This document shows, piece after piece, positions 45,842 to 54,875 of a stretch of 64,000 nucleotides of DNA; within the stretch, counting starts at the first letter, position 1; each line of letters opens with the position of its first letter. The DNA lies in contig JBNKIR010000001.1 of NCBI GenBank assembly GCA_050290785.1, positions 148,124 to 212,123 of the forward strand, in the 5' to 3' direction. This DNA comes from JAAGZL01 sp050290785. Its GTDB lineage: Bacteria > Pseudomonadota > Gammaproteobacteria > Chromatiales > Chromatiaceae. Under the pieces are notes generated by a model that had not been told where the DNA came from, searched no databases, and saw nothing but the letters and a program-made list of their open reading frames with translations. Made by a program: the position numbers and the translations under genes.

Positions 45842-48145
45842 TTAGAATGCTGAACCAAAGGTAAATTGGAAGTTCTCGGTCTCATCATCGCCATCATCGT
45901 TTAATGGAAGCGCTACGACAATCCCAAGCGGACCCATAGGCGATAGCCATTTAAGTGATAGGCCTGTGGAGTAACGTAATTCACCGACATCAAAATTATC
46001 ATCATCAGTATCAAAGACATTACCCATATCAAAGAATACACCCATACGCACCGTCTCAGGTGCCAGGCCAAGGGGATCCGGGAATGTCACCTCGGCGTTG
46101 GCAAAGAGCTTCATGTTGCCACCAAGAGGATCATCTAACTCATCACGCGGTCCAAGACTGTAGTCCTTGTATCCCCTTACGGTCTTCACACCACCACCAA
46201 AGTAGTTCTTGAAGAAAGGCAGCTTATCCGTACTCCCATAACCATTTCCATAGCCGACCTCCCCATTCAGAGACAGCGTCAGCGATTCAGATATGGGGAA
46301 GTAGCGTCTGTGCGAGTACTCCACCTTATAGAACTCGAGATCGCTACCAGGTATGGTTGCCTCGGCAGACAGCTTCTGCACCGAACCCCTGGTTGGAAAC
46401 AGGGATGAGTCGCGGGAGTCGCTGTTCCAGCTCACACCAAGCTGGAAATCCAGGAAATTATCGCCGTTGTCGGTTATAAAATCTTTAACCTGTTGCGATA
46501 CCAGATTTGGATCATCATTAACGTTAAAATCCGTACTGACAACTCTAAGGTCAAATCTGACCCGGTCATACTCGTTCAGCGGGATACCGAAGTTGACCCC
46601 GGCACTGGCAACGTCTGTCCGATACTTTGCGGTATCCACATCCTCAAAGTCCGTCTTCTTGTACATCAGATCGAAGCCGCGGCTTATGCCGTCCACTGTA
46701 TAGTATGGATTGGTGTATCCAACCTGATAATGGCGTTGCGAACTACTGTTGTTAAAGGCAAATATTATCCGTTTTCCGGTACCCAGAAAGTTATTCTGGG
46801 AAACACTGGAGTTAAACATGATACCGTCGGATTTAGACCAGCCGATACCGGCCATGATGTTACCGGTCTGCTTCTCTTTCACCGTCACGTTCACGTCAAC
46901 TTGGTCAGTGGTGCCTGGAACAGCAGGTGTTTCTACAGTTACGGAATCGAAATAGCCCAGACGACGCAGACGCTCTTTCGACATCTTGACCTGTTCAGAA
47001 GAGAACCAGCCCGATTCCATCTGTCTCATCTCGCGTCGCAGCACTTCATCTCTGGTATTACTGTTACCGCGGAAGTTTACATTCCTAACGTAGACGCGCT
47101 TTCCGGGATCGACAAAGTAGGTGACAGCTACCGTCTTCTTCTCCTCATCAATTTCCGGGATACTGTTTACGTTGGCAAAGGCATAACCGTTCTTGCCCAA
47201 AAGATCGTTGATCCTATCTGCGCTATCCACTACATCCTTGCGGGAGAAAATGGTTCCTCGGCTGAGATGGATAAGCGGGAAGATCTGCTCTTTCGGCACA
47301 GCCATTCTGCCGGCCAGTTTGATGTCGCTTATCTTATATACATCACCCTCGGTTATGTTGATGGTGATGTATATATCGTTCTTATCCGGGCTTATGGAAA
47401 CCTGGGTGGAGTTGACCTTGAAGTTGATGTAACCGCGATCCAGGTAGTAGGAACGCAGCGTCTCCAGGTCTGCGGACAACTTCTGCTTGGAATACTGGTC
47501 GTTCTTGGTGACCCTGGACAGCATATTGCTGGTACCGAGTTTGAACGTGTCCAGGAGATCTTCCTCTTCAAACGTGGTGTTTCCAACGATATTGATGCGC
47601 TTGATTCTGGCAGCCGAACCTTCCTTGATGGCGATATCCACGGCCACACGGTTACGCTCAAGTGGGGTCACCGTTGATTGCAGTTTCACCCCGTATTTAC
47701 CATTGCTGAAATACTGTCTTCTTAGTTCGCGCTCTATCTTATCCAGGACAGAGTTGTTGAATACCCTTCCTTCGGCCAGCCCGATATCCTTCAGGCTGGA
47801 GAGCAACTCCTCAGTGTCCATAGAGTCGTTACCTGTGATACTGATTTGGGCGATGGCAGGCCTCTCTTGCACAAAGACGATCAGTACATCGTCTTCCCGC
47901 TCCAACGTAACCTTCTTGAAAAAGCCTGTCTTATAAAGCTCTCTGATGATAGATGAGCTCTGTTCGGATTCGATACGCTCCCCGATCTTGACAGGTATAT
48001 GGTTGAAGACCGTGCCCGCAGAAATGCGCTGTAACCCCTCTACACGGATGTCCTTGATCACAAACACCTCTGCCGCCACTGGTAGAGGAAGCATAAGGAT
48101 GGCCAATATAAAGAGCCTTATTAGTTGTCTATTTTTCAGCTGCAT
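45842..48145 (-). CDS. bamA: Outer-membrane assembly factor BamA
   Basis: A 767-residue Omp85 protein: signal peptide (about 1-25, VAA cleavage), five POTRA domains (about 26-420; first begins VFVIKDIRVEGLQRISAGTV), then the beta-barrel with GRGxxRGY-like GGGVKTVRGYKDYSLGPRDE (about 642-661) and a C-terminal Phe (FTFGSAF). E. coli BamA has 810 residues. It is 104 nt downstream of rseP and directly upstream of skp. Confidence 0.97.
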   Translation of the reverse strand: MQLKNRQLIRLFILAILMLPLPVAAEVFVIKDIRVEGLQRISAGTVFNHIPVKIGERIESEQSSSIIRELYKTGFFKKVTLEREDDVLIVFVQERPAIAQISITGNDSMDTEELLSSLKDIGLAEGRVFNNSVLDKIERELRRQYFSNGKYGVKLQSTVTPLERNRVAVDIAIKEGSAARIKRINIVGNTTFEEEDLLDTFKLGTSNMLSRVTKNDQYSKQKLSADLETLRSYYLDRGYINFKVNSTQVSISPDKNDIYITINITEGDVYKISDIKLAGRMAVPKEQIFPLIHLSRGTIFSRKDVVDSADRINDLLGKNGYAFANVNSIPEIDEEKKTVAVTYFVDPGKRVYVRNVNFRGNSNTRDEVLRREMRQMESGWFSSEQVKMSKERLRRLGYFDSVTVETPAVPGTTDQVDVNVTVKEKQTGNIMAGIGWSKSDGIMFNSSVSQNNFLGTGKRIIFAFNNSSSQRHYQVGYTNPYYTVDGISRGFDLMYKKTDFEDVDTAKYRTDVASAGVNFGIPLNEYDRVRFDLRVVSTDFNVNDDPNLVSQQVKDFITDNGDNFLDFQLGVSWNSDSRDSSLFPTRGSVQKLSAEATIPGSDLEFYKVEYSHRRYFPISESLTLSLNGEVGYGNGYGSTDKLPFFKNYFGGGVKTVRGYKDYSLGPRDELDDPLGGNMKLFANAEVTFPDPLGLAPETVRMGVFFDMGNVFDTDDDNFDVGELRYSTGLSLKWLSPMGPLGIVVALPLNDDGDDETENFQFTFGSAF

Positions 48146-48249
48146 TTATTGTAACTTCTTGTTAATTAATGATTATTTATTAAAACCGATCAATCCTGAC
48201 CGATTTTTCTCGTTCGCCAATCTGCCACATTATAGTGTAACTTTAATTA

Positions 48250-49614
48250 CTATCCCAGTATCCTTGAAATATCAACATAAAACGCCACTCCCATCAATAG
48301 CAAAAGCGCAATAATTCCTATTTTTTGCCCCACCATCTGGGCCTGCTCTGACAGGGGTGATCCCTTGATTCCCTCAATAAGAAAGAAGAAGAGGTGCCCT
48401 CCGTCCAGTACCGGCACCGGCAATAGATTGAGTACCGCAAGGCTGATACTGACTATCGCCAGAAACTTTATGAAATAGATAGGACCGATACTTGCACTCT
48501 TTCCCGCTGTCTGTGCTATGGATATGGGACCACCAAGATTATCCAGAGAGGCCTTGCCGCTAAGCATCTTCCACAGCATCCTCAGCATGAACACCGACAT
48601 ATCCCATGACTTCCTGACGGATTCCCCTAATGCCGCTATGGGATTCAGTTTGATCTCAGATCTATACTCATCAAACAGGCCTTCTGGTACAAAGACACCA
48701 GCACCTACCCGTCCGATGATCTGGTCACCAACCTTTATTGAACCAATCTTCAGGCTAAGGGACATGATCTGACCATCCCTATCCACGGAGATATCAAATG
48801 TCTGATTCGGATGGTCTCTGATATATGCAACAAAACCGGACCAATTACCCACATCCTGCCCTGCGATAGAGAGGATCTTGTCGCCAACCACAAGACCAGA
48901 GGCCATGGCTGACTCCCCCGCAACCAACTCACCCACAACTGCAGGGAGTATCGGACGTTTAACCTTTAGTCCTATCTTGCCGAGAAAATCCTTCTCTTCC
49001 ATCAGTTCAGTCATTCGATCAATCGGCAGTATGCGTTGCAGCTCATTCCCCCTCTCATCACGCACACCTACTGCAATGTCTTCATCACCTGCAGACTCTG
49101 AGATAAGGGTGTAGACAAATGATTCCCAGGTGCTGCTCTTCCTGCCTGAAGTGGAAAGGATTTCGTCGCCTACCTGAAATCCGGACTTGGCAGCTATGGA
49201 TGACGGCACCACCTCGCCCACTACCGGTCTGGTTCCGACATCCCCGCTCACAAATACCAGCCAGTAGGCGCAAATGGCAAATAGGATGTTAAACAACGGA
49301 CCTGCTGCTACCACCGCGCTACGCACTGGGAGGGATTGACGATTGAAGGCACGGTGCAACTCATCTTCCGCGACCTCACCCTCACGCTCATCCAGCATCT
49401 TCACATACCCGCCCAACGGGATGGCGGCCACCATATACTCGGTATCATCAACCTTCCCTCTCCTTCTCCAGAGTGCGGGACCGAAACCGATGGAAAAACG
49501 CAGCACCTTGACTCCAAGTCTGCGTGCAACCCAGAAGTGTCCGAACTCATGGACCGCGATCAGGATACCGAGGGCAAGGACGAATGAGGCTATGGTAAAG
49601 AGTAGTGAATTCAT
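48250..49614 (-). CDS. rseP: Site-2 protease RseP
   Basis: A 454-residue intramembrane zinc protease that cleaves RseA-type anti-sigma factors in the envelope stress response. Zinc motif HEFGH (about 22-26), two PDZ domains (about 120-300), the third zinc ligand in LNLLPVPVLDGGHL (about 395-408), and four membrane segments. E. coli RseP has 450 residues. It overlaps the dxr stop by 4 nt and precedes bamA. Confidence 0.97.
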   Translation of the reverse strand: MNSLLFTIASFVLALGILIAVHEFGHFWVARRLGVKVLRFSIGFGPALWRRRGKVDDTEYMVAAIPLGGYVKMLDEREGEVAEDELHRAFNRQSLPVRSAVVAAGPLFNILFAICAYWLVFVSGDVGTRPVVGEVVPSSIAAKSGFQVGDEILSTSGRKSSTWESFVYTLISESAGDEDIAVGVRDERGNELQRILPIDRMTELMEEKDFLGKIGLKVKRPILPAVVGELVAGESAMASGLVVGDKILSIAGQDVGNWSGFVAYIRDHPNQTFDISVDRDGQIMSLSLKIGSIKVGDQIIGRVGAGVFVPEGLFDEYRSEIKLNPIAALGESVRKSWDMSVFMLRMLWKMLSGKASLDNLGGPISIAQTAGKSASIGPIYFIKFLAIVSISLAVLNLLPVPVLDGGHLFFFLIEGIKGSPLSEQAQMVGQKIGIIALLLLMGVAFYVDISRILG

Positions 49615-50801
49615 GCCTCAGAGACATCCAAATTATTAATAAATTCCCTAGCCAGAACCCTGACATCCCGATCTATCTGCAAGACCTGCTCCAGGCTGAA
49701 TGTATCGATCACATCTACCTGATTCATCACAGCGGCATTTACCTCAGAAATTGTCGTAAAGGGGATCCTTCCGTCCAGAAAAGCCTCAACAGCTATCTCA
49801 TTCGCCGCGTTCAGTATCGCAGGCAGGCTGCCTCCCTCCCTGGCCGCCTTGTAGGCCAATCCCAGACAGGGGAAACGCCCCTCGTCAGGTGGTTCAAAGT
49901 CGAACCTGGACATGGCGATTAGATCCAATCCTGCCACACCTGATTCTATACGGTCTGGCCAGGCCAGAGCGTGGGCGATGGGAGTACGCATATCCGGATT
50001 GCCCAATTGCGCCAGGGTCGATCCATCACAATACTCCACCAGCGAATGAATCATGCTTTGGGGGTGCAGTACCACCTGAACCTGGTCCGGCGTGGCATTA
50101 AACAACAGACAGGCCTCAATCAACTCCAGACCTTTGTTCATCATGGTGGCGGAATCAACCGAGATCTTGCGCCCCATATCCCAGTTGGGGTGGGCACAGG
50201 CCTGTTGCGGGCTTACCGTCTTCAGATCCTCAACCGGGGTAGTGCGAAAAGGTCCGCCGGATGCGGTCAGGAGGATTCGCCTCACCCCCACATCATGCAG
50301 ACCACGCCCAAAATCTGTCGGCAGACATTGAAAGACGGCATTATGTTCACTGTCTATAGGCAGGATCATGGCATCGTTCTGTTTAGCCTCATCCAGTAAC
50401 AGTCTGCCTGCGACCACCAATGACTCTTTATTGGCCAGTAGTATGCGTTTACCGGATTTTGCGGCCGCGATGGTCGGAAGCAGGCCGGCGGCGCCCACGA
50501 TCGCCGCCATAACGTATTGCACCTCAGGCAGTTGCGCCACCATCTCCAGGGCTTCCGTACCTGCAAGCAGTTCGGTATCAGGACAGCTCTGTTGGAATTG
50601 CTGCCGGATCCCATCCGCCGCTTCCGGATCAGACAAGACGGCATATTTTGGAAAAAACTCAAGGCATTGCTGTAACAGCTCATGGGCATTTGCGTTTGCC
50701 GTAAGGGCCACGACCTGGAATCTCTCAGGATGCATCCGCAGCACGTCCAGGGTGCTTTTACCGATAGAGCCGGTTGAGCCTAATATGGTTACTCCTATCA
50801 C
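49611..50801 (-). CDS. dxr: 1-deoxy-D-xylulose 5-phosphate reductoisomerase
   Basis: A 396-residue DXR, second enzyme of the MEP isoprenoid pathway. NADPH motif VTILGSTGSIGKSTLDV (about 4-20), ANKESLV (about 125), PIDSEHNA (about 151-158), SASGGPF (about 186-192) and KGLELIEACLLF (about 228-239). I take GTG 50801, placed 2 nt after the cdsA stop with GGGG 8 nt upstream, because the motif then begins at residue 4 as in E. coli (398 residues); the frame opens up to 50834 inside cdsA without support. Confidence 0.95.
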   Translation of the reverse strand: MIGVTILGSTGSIGKSTLDVLRMHPERFQVVALTANANAHELLQQCLEFFPKYAVLSDPEAADGIRQQFQQSCPDTELLAGTEALEMVAQLPEVQYVMAAIVGAAGLLPTIAAAKSGKRILLANKESLVVAGRLLLDEAKQNDAMILPIDSEHNAVFQCLPTDFGRGLHDVGVRRILLTASGGPFRTTPVEDLKTVSPQQACAHPNWDMGRKISVDSATMMNKGLELIEACLLFNATPDQVQVVLHPQSMIHSLVEYCDGSTLAQLGNPDMRTPIAHALAWPDRIESGVAGLDLIAMSRFDFEPPDEGRFPCLGLAYKAAREGGSLPAILNAANEIAVEAFLDGRIPFTTISEVNAAVMNQVDVIDTFSLEQVLQIDRDVRVLAREFINNLDVSEA

Positions 50802-50803
50802 GC

Positions 50804-51637
50804 TCAGTACCCCAGAGTGAACTGCAGGCCACACAGGAATACAGGTGCGGCCGCCGTCAGGCTGTCTATGCGGTCCAGCACGCCACCATGTCCGGGCAAC
50901 AGGTTGCCACTGTCTTTCATGTCCATGCTGCGCTTCAGTGAGCTCTCAAACAGATCACCCACCACCGATATAAACACCGTCAGGACACATAGTGGTATCA
51001 GCCACAGGGCGTTGGCGGCATCCTGTTGATGCCATGCCAGAAAGGCCCCGCAGACAAATGCGCCCACTAGAGCCCCATACACCCCTTCCCAGCTCTTTCC
51101 AGGACTGATCACGGGCGCCAGCTTGGTCTTGCCCCAGCGATGCCCGGCGAAATAGGCGCCGCTATCCGCTATCCAGATCAGCACCAGCAGAAACAGCATT
51201 AGCAGAGGGCCTTCCTCTCCATGCCTATGCATCACCAAAAGGGCGGCCCATAGCGGATTGACGACAATAAAGCAGATCAATAGACGCCACACACCCACAC
51301 CAGGATCGGCCTTTTTGATCTGTTTGCAGCCGAACAGGACAAAGGTGATGACGAGCCACCATATGCTCGCAATAACAAAGACCCAGTCTGTAAACCAGGT
51401 ATAAGAGATCAGCTCATATGTGCCGGTCAGACTTAGCGCAAAGATCAGTATAAACACGATCTTATAAGGAATGTTGATTATTCCTGACAGACCGCTCCAT
51501 TCCCAAGCCGCCAACAGGGCTATTACAGCGAGACAGATGGCCAGATATTCTGTGTCGAGAAAGAGGATTGCAGCTATTACGCTTGGGATCAGGATGCCTG
51601 CGGTTAAAACACGTTTAGCTAGTGTGCTAGAAGCCAT
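50804..51637 (-). CDS. cdsA: Phosphatidate cytidylyltransferase
   Basis: A 277-residue polytopic membrane enzyme that makes CDP-diacylglycerol from phosphatidic acid and CTP. The CdsA signature is at the C-terminus, SSLKRSMDMKDSGNLLPGHG (about 232-251), with DRIDSL following. About seven or eight hydrophobic helices. It lies 3 nt after uppS and 2 nt before dxr. Its product feeds PgsA, also in this window. Confidence 0.96.
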   Translation of the reverse strand: MASSTLAKRVLTAGILIPSVIAAILFLDTEYLAICLAVIALLAAWEWSGLSGIINIPYKIVFILIFALSLTGTYELISYTWFTDWVFVIASIWWLVITFVLFGCKQIKKADPGVGVWRLLICFIVVNPLWAALLVMHRHGEEGPLLMLFLLVLIWIADSGAYFAGHRWGKTKLAPVISPGKSWEGVYGALVGAFVCGAFLAWHQQDAANALWLIPLCVLTVFISVVGDLFESSLKRSMDMKDSGNLLPGHGGVLDRIDSLTAAAPVFLCGLQFTLGY

Positions 51638-51640
51638 CTA

Positions 51641-52420
51641 TCAGTTACCGGTTCCATTGCCGTCTGCGAGCACCTGCTCGGAGATCATGCCAAAACGTCT
51701 CTGCCTGCTGGCGTACGATTCCAAGGCCGCAGTAAACTCTGTCTCCCTAAAATCCGGCCAGAGGATATCGGTGAAATAGATCTCAGAATATGCAGATTGC
51801 CACAACATGAAATTACTCAGGCGTTGTTCGCCACCGGTACGGATAAACAGATCAGGATCGGCAAGTCCGGAAAATGACAGCTCTCCTGAAATATGTTCCT
51901 CTTCTATCTCGCTTGGCTGCAGCTTCCCATCCCGGACCTGTTGTGCCAGATTCCGCGCCGCCTGGGTGATATCCCAACGCCCTCCATAGTTTGCCGCTAT
52001 CTGGAGCGTCAGGCCGATATTATCAGCGGTGTCTTTTTCCGCACCGGCCATTGCATCCTGCAATTCTTGAGAAAATTTCTCTCTATCCCCGATGATGCGA
52101 AGGCGGACGTTGTTCTTCTTCAGGCGTTTTATCTCCTTTTTGAGGACAAGCATGAAGAGATCCATCAACATCCCTACCTCTTCGCGGGGACGCCTCCAGT
52201 TCTCGCTGCTGAAGGCAAATAGTGTCAGCACATCCACGCCGGAACGCGCCGCACAGTCCACAATCTTACGTACCGACTTCACCCCTTCCTTATGGCCGGC
52301 ATGGCGCTTCAACCCATGTTGCTGGGCCCAGCGTCCGTTCCCATCCATTACTATGGCTACGTGGCGCGGTATATTTACTACCGACTCACTACTCTCTCTA
52401 TCTGATCCTTCCGTACTCAC
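51641..52420 (-). CDS. uppS: Undecaprenyl diphosphate synthase
   Basis: A 259-residue cis-prenyltransferase making the C55 carrier lipid for peptidoglycan and O-antigen. Motifs: IVMDGNGRWAQQHGLKRHAG (about 23-42) with the catalytic Asp, TLFAFSSENWRRP (about 66-78), and PDLFIRTGGEQRLSNFMLWQ (about 194-213), followed by YSEIYFTDILWPDF. It begins at GTG 52420 with AGGA upstream and is 13 nt after frr. The order uppS-cdsA-dxr follows the Pseudomonas arrangement. Confidence 0.96.
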   Translation of the reverse strand: MSTEGSDRESSESVVNIPRHVAIVMDGNGRWAQQHGLKRHAGHKEGVKSVRKIVDCAARSGVDVLTLFAFSSENWRRPREEVGMLMDLFMLVLKKEIKRLKKNNVRLRIIGDREKFSQELQDAMAGAEKDTADNIGLTLQIAANYGGRWDITQAARNLAQQVRDGKLQPSEIEEEHISGELSFSGLADPDLFIRTGGEQRLSNFMLWQSAYSEIYFTDILWPDFRETEFTAALESYASRQRRFGMISEQVLADGNGTGN

Positions 52421-52433
52421 AGCGATCCTGCAA

Positions 52434-52991
52434 TCAGACTTCCATCAGATCGGCTTCTTTTTTCTCCAGCAACTCATCTATCTCCTTTATGTGCTGGTCA
52501 GTGAGTTTCTGTACCTGCTCCTCGGCCCGTCTCTCATCATCTTCTGAAGCCATCTTCTCTTTCACCAGATCCTTGAGATGATGGTTGGCATCGCGCCTGA
52601 TGTTGCGGATGGCTACCCTTGCATTCTCCGCTTCCTGGCGCACGATCCTGATCATATCCTTACGCCTCTCTTCGGTCAGTGGAGGCATAGGAACACGAAT
52701 TACATTACCTGCCGTATTTGGATTCAGACCAAGATCGGAATTCATGATCGCCTTCTCTACCGGAGCCACCATGTTCTGTTCCCATGGGGTGATGGTAAGG
52801 GTGCGTGCATCCTCAACATTGACGTTGGAAACCTGACTCAGAGGCACATCCGAGCCATAATAGGAGACCATAACATGATCCAGCAGACTGGGATGGGCCC
52901 GACCGGTACGCAACTTGGCTAGCTCATGCACCAGGGTTTCAACGCTCTTGCTCATTCTTGATTTTGCATCTTTCTGGATATCGTCGATCAT
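52434..52991 (-). CDS. frr: Ribosome recycling factor
   Basis: A 185-residue RRF that with EF-G splits post-termination ribosomes. Typical stretches: MSKSVETLVHELAKLRTGRA (about 13-32), NVEDARTLTITPWEQN (about 60-75), PPLTEERRKDM (about 107-117) and a helical C-terminal end. Length is identical to E. coli (185). It follows pyrH by 1 nt. Confidence 0.97.
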   Translation of the reverse strand: MIDDIQKDAKSRMSKSVETLVHELAKLRTGRAHPSLLDHVMVSYYGSDVPLSQVSNVNVEDARTLTITPWEQNMVAPVEKAIMNSDLGLNPNTAGNVIRVPMPPLTEERRKDMIRIVRQEAENARVAIRNIRRDANHHLKDLVKEKMASEDDERRAEEQVQKLTDQHIKEIDELLEKKEADLMEV

Positions 52992-52992
52992 C

Positions 52993-53718
52993 TCATTCTC
53001 CGTTATCGACCAGGGAACCGACCTCTTCCCCTTGCATCAGACGCATGATGGCGCCCTTGTTATTAATATTCATTACACGCAGTTGCATCGCATGATCACG
53101 GCACAGCATGATAGCCGTGGCATCCATAACCTTCAGGCCTTCATTAAGTGCTCGATCATAGCTAAGGCGCGGATAAAATTCCGCATCAGGATTGGTTACC
53201 GGATCTGATGAGTAGACCCCGTCTACCTTGGTGGCCTTGATCAGGAGTTGTGCGCCGATCTCAATGGCACGCAGACTGGCGGCGGTGTCTGTGGTGAAAA
53301 ATGGACTGCCGGTACCGGCACTGAGTATGACCACATGGCCCTGCTCCAGATAATCCACTGCCTGATCCCGCAGGAATGGATCGCACACCTGCTCTATGGC
53401 CAGTGCTGACATGACCCTGGTCTTCTGACCAATCTTTTGCAGGGCGTACTTCATGGCCAGGCCGTTCATCACCGTGGCCAACATCCCCATGTGGTCACCT
53501 GTAACCCGGTCCAGACCGCCCTGGGCCAGTCCTGCTCCACGAAAGATGTTGCCGCCACCGATTACCAGCGCCACCTGAACGCCTGCTTTGACAAGGTCAC
53601 TGACCTCACCGGCTACCCGGGCGATGACATCCGGGTCTATCCCGAAGTCACCCTCTCCCATCAGGGCCTCGCCACTGAGTTTGAGTAGGATACGTTGACA
53701 GATCAATTCAGGCATCAC
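52993..53718 (-). CDS. pyrH: UMP kinase
   Basis: A 241-residue hexameric UMP kinase. Motifs: LLKLSGEALMG (about 11-21), VIGGGNIFRG (about 53-62), DRVTGDHMGMLATVMNGL (about 70-87), SAGTGSPFFTTDTAA (about 130-144). Length equals E. coli (241). Two consecutive ATGs at the start (53718, 53715). It follows tsf across a 107-nt gap with a hairpin. Confidence 0.97.
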   Translation of the reverse strand: MMPELICQRILLKLSGEALMGEGDFGIDPDVIARVAGEVSDLVKAGVQVALVIGGGNIFRGAGLAQGGLDRVTGDHMGMLATVMNGLAMKYALQKIGQKTRVMSALAIEQVCDPFLRDQAVDYLEQGHVVILSAGTGSPFFTTDTAASLRAIEIGAQLLIKATKVDGVYSSDPVTNPDAEFYPRLSYDRALNEGLKVMDATAIMLCRDHAMQLRVMNINNKGAIMRLMQGEEVGSLVDNGE

Positions 53719-53778
53719 ATCACCAGGTCAAATAAAGTTTATCGATATAACGCAGACCCTCAGGGAGAGTATCATAAT

Positions 53779-53804
53779 ACCGACCTCCCTGCTGGGAGGC
53801 CGGT
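53779..53804 (-). terminator. Hairpin between tsf and pyrH
   Basis: On the minus strand an 11-bp stem (53804-53794 with 53789-53779, one G-T wobble) and a 4-nt loop. There is no T-run downstream, so it is more likely an attenuator or RNA-stability element than a complete terminator. It could lower pyrH expression relative to tsf. Confidence 0.45.
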
Positions 53805-53825
53805 AAAAACATCACACAGACCGAC

Positions 53826-54710
53826 TTAGCCCTTAACCTGGGCCATAACCTCTTCTGCGAAGTTCTCCTGCTTCTTCTCGATACCCTCGCCTACCTCAAA
53901 ACGCTTGAAGGTGGCGACCGTAGCGCCGGCGCCAGCCAGAAGCTTCTCCACGGTGATATCCGGGTCCTTAACGAAGTTCTGACCCAACAGGGTGATATCA
54001 GCCAGGTACTTGCGCACCCGTCCTTCGATGATCTTGTCTACGATATTCTCCGGCTTGCCGCTCTCCAGGGCCTGGGCCTTGAAGATCTCGCGTTCTTTCG
54101 CCAGCATATCGACCGGGACTTCGGACTCGCTTACGCATACAGGATTGGAGGCTGCCACATGCATGGCCAGATCCTTACCCAGATCCTCGTCTCCACCCTT
54201 CAGCTCAACCACAACACCGATGCGCACACCGTGTTGATAGCTGGCCAGGATACCGTCTTCGGTCTGGAAGCGCTGAAAACGGCGTACGTTCATGTTCTCA
54301 CCGATCTTGGCAACCAGTGCCTCACGGGCGGCATTGACCGTGGTCTCTTCGCCAGCATGCAGAGGAGAATCCATCAGGGCCTCCACATCGGCAACATCCG
54401 AGTTAAGGATACAGTTTGCAACTGCATCCACAAATGAAGTGAAGTTCTCATCCTTCGCAACGAAGTCGGTTTCGCAATTCACTTCAACCATAACTGCGTT
54501 CTTGCCGTCGTCAGAATATTTGATGGCAACGATACCATCTGCCGCAGTGCGTCCGGCCTTTTTGGCGGCTGTAGCCTGACCTGACTTACGCATCATCTCA
54601 ATTGCAGCTTCAATATCGCCGTTGGTTTCAACCAGTGCTTTTTTGCACTCCATCATGCCGGAACCGGTGCGCTCACGCAGTTCCTTTACCAGAGAGGCTG
54701 TAATGGCCAT
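53826..54710 (-). CDS. tsf: Elongation factor Ts
   Basis: A 294-residue EF-Ts, nucleotide exchange factor for EF-Tu. The N-terminal UBA-like domain reads MAITASLVKELRERTGSGMM (1-20), followed by ECKKALVETNGDIE, the EF-Tu contact TDFVAKDENF (about 82-91) and a C-terminal coiled segment. GAGGAAA lies 8 nt before ATG 54710; the frame extends to 54794 but overlaps an RNA hairpin and has no homology. Partner of rpsB upstream. Confidence 0.97.
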   Translation of the reverse strand: MAITASLVKELRERTGSGMMECKKALVETNGDIEAAIEMMRKSGQATAAKKAGRTAADGIVAIKYSDDGKNAVMVEVNCETDFVAKDENFTSFVDAVANCILNSDVADVEALMDSPLHAGEETTVNAAREALVAKIGENMNVRRFQRFQTEDGILASYQHGVRIGVVVELKGGDEDLGKDLAMHVAASNPVCVSESEVPVDMLAKEREIFKAQALESGKPENIVDKIIEGRVRKYLADITLLGQNFVKDPDITVEKLLAGAGATVATFKRFEVGEGIEKKQENFAEEVMAQVKG

Positions 54711-54752
54711 GGTGTATATTTCCTCGTATCTTATTGAATGTATATATGAACA

Positions 54753-54787
54753 AGCCCCTGCAGCATTCGCCATGCGGCACAGGGGCT
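54753..54787 (-). promoter_or_regulatory. Hairpin between rpsB and tsf
   Basis: AGCCCCTG and CAGGGGCT (54753-54760 / 54780-54787) pair, with an inner GCAT/ATGC (54763-54766 / 54772-54775). It is followed on the minus strand by a short T-poor tract. It sits in the 165-nt rpsB-tsf gap and may act as a partial terminator/attenuator or a processing site. Confidence 0.5.
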
Positions 54788-54875
54788 GGTCCAAATTAAT
54801 CTAACCGACTTCAGTGGTCAGATAACTATCTAGCATCTGCCTGTACTATATTTTGTACTCTTCCTTGCCCTACCA

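Noticed and set aside
46493..47677. 394-codon open frame on the plus strand
   Set aside because: Antisense to bamA, no domain signature, and the bamA frame is unmistakable.
54711..54794. N-terminal extension of tsf
   Set aside because: The extra 28 residues overlap an RNA hairpin, while ATG 54710 has a good SD and the family-typical N-terminus.
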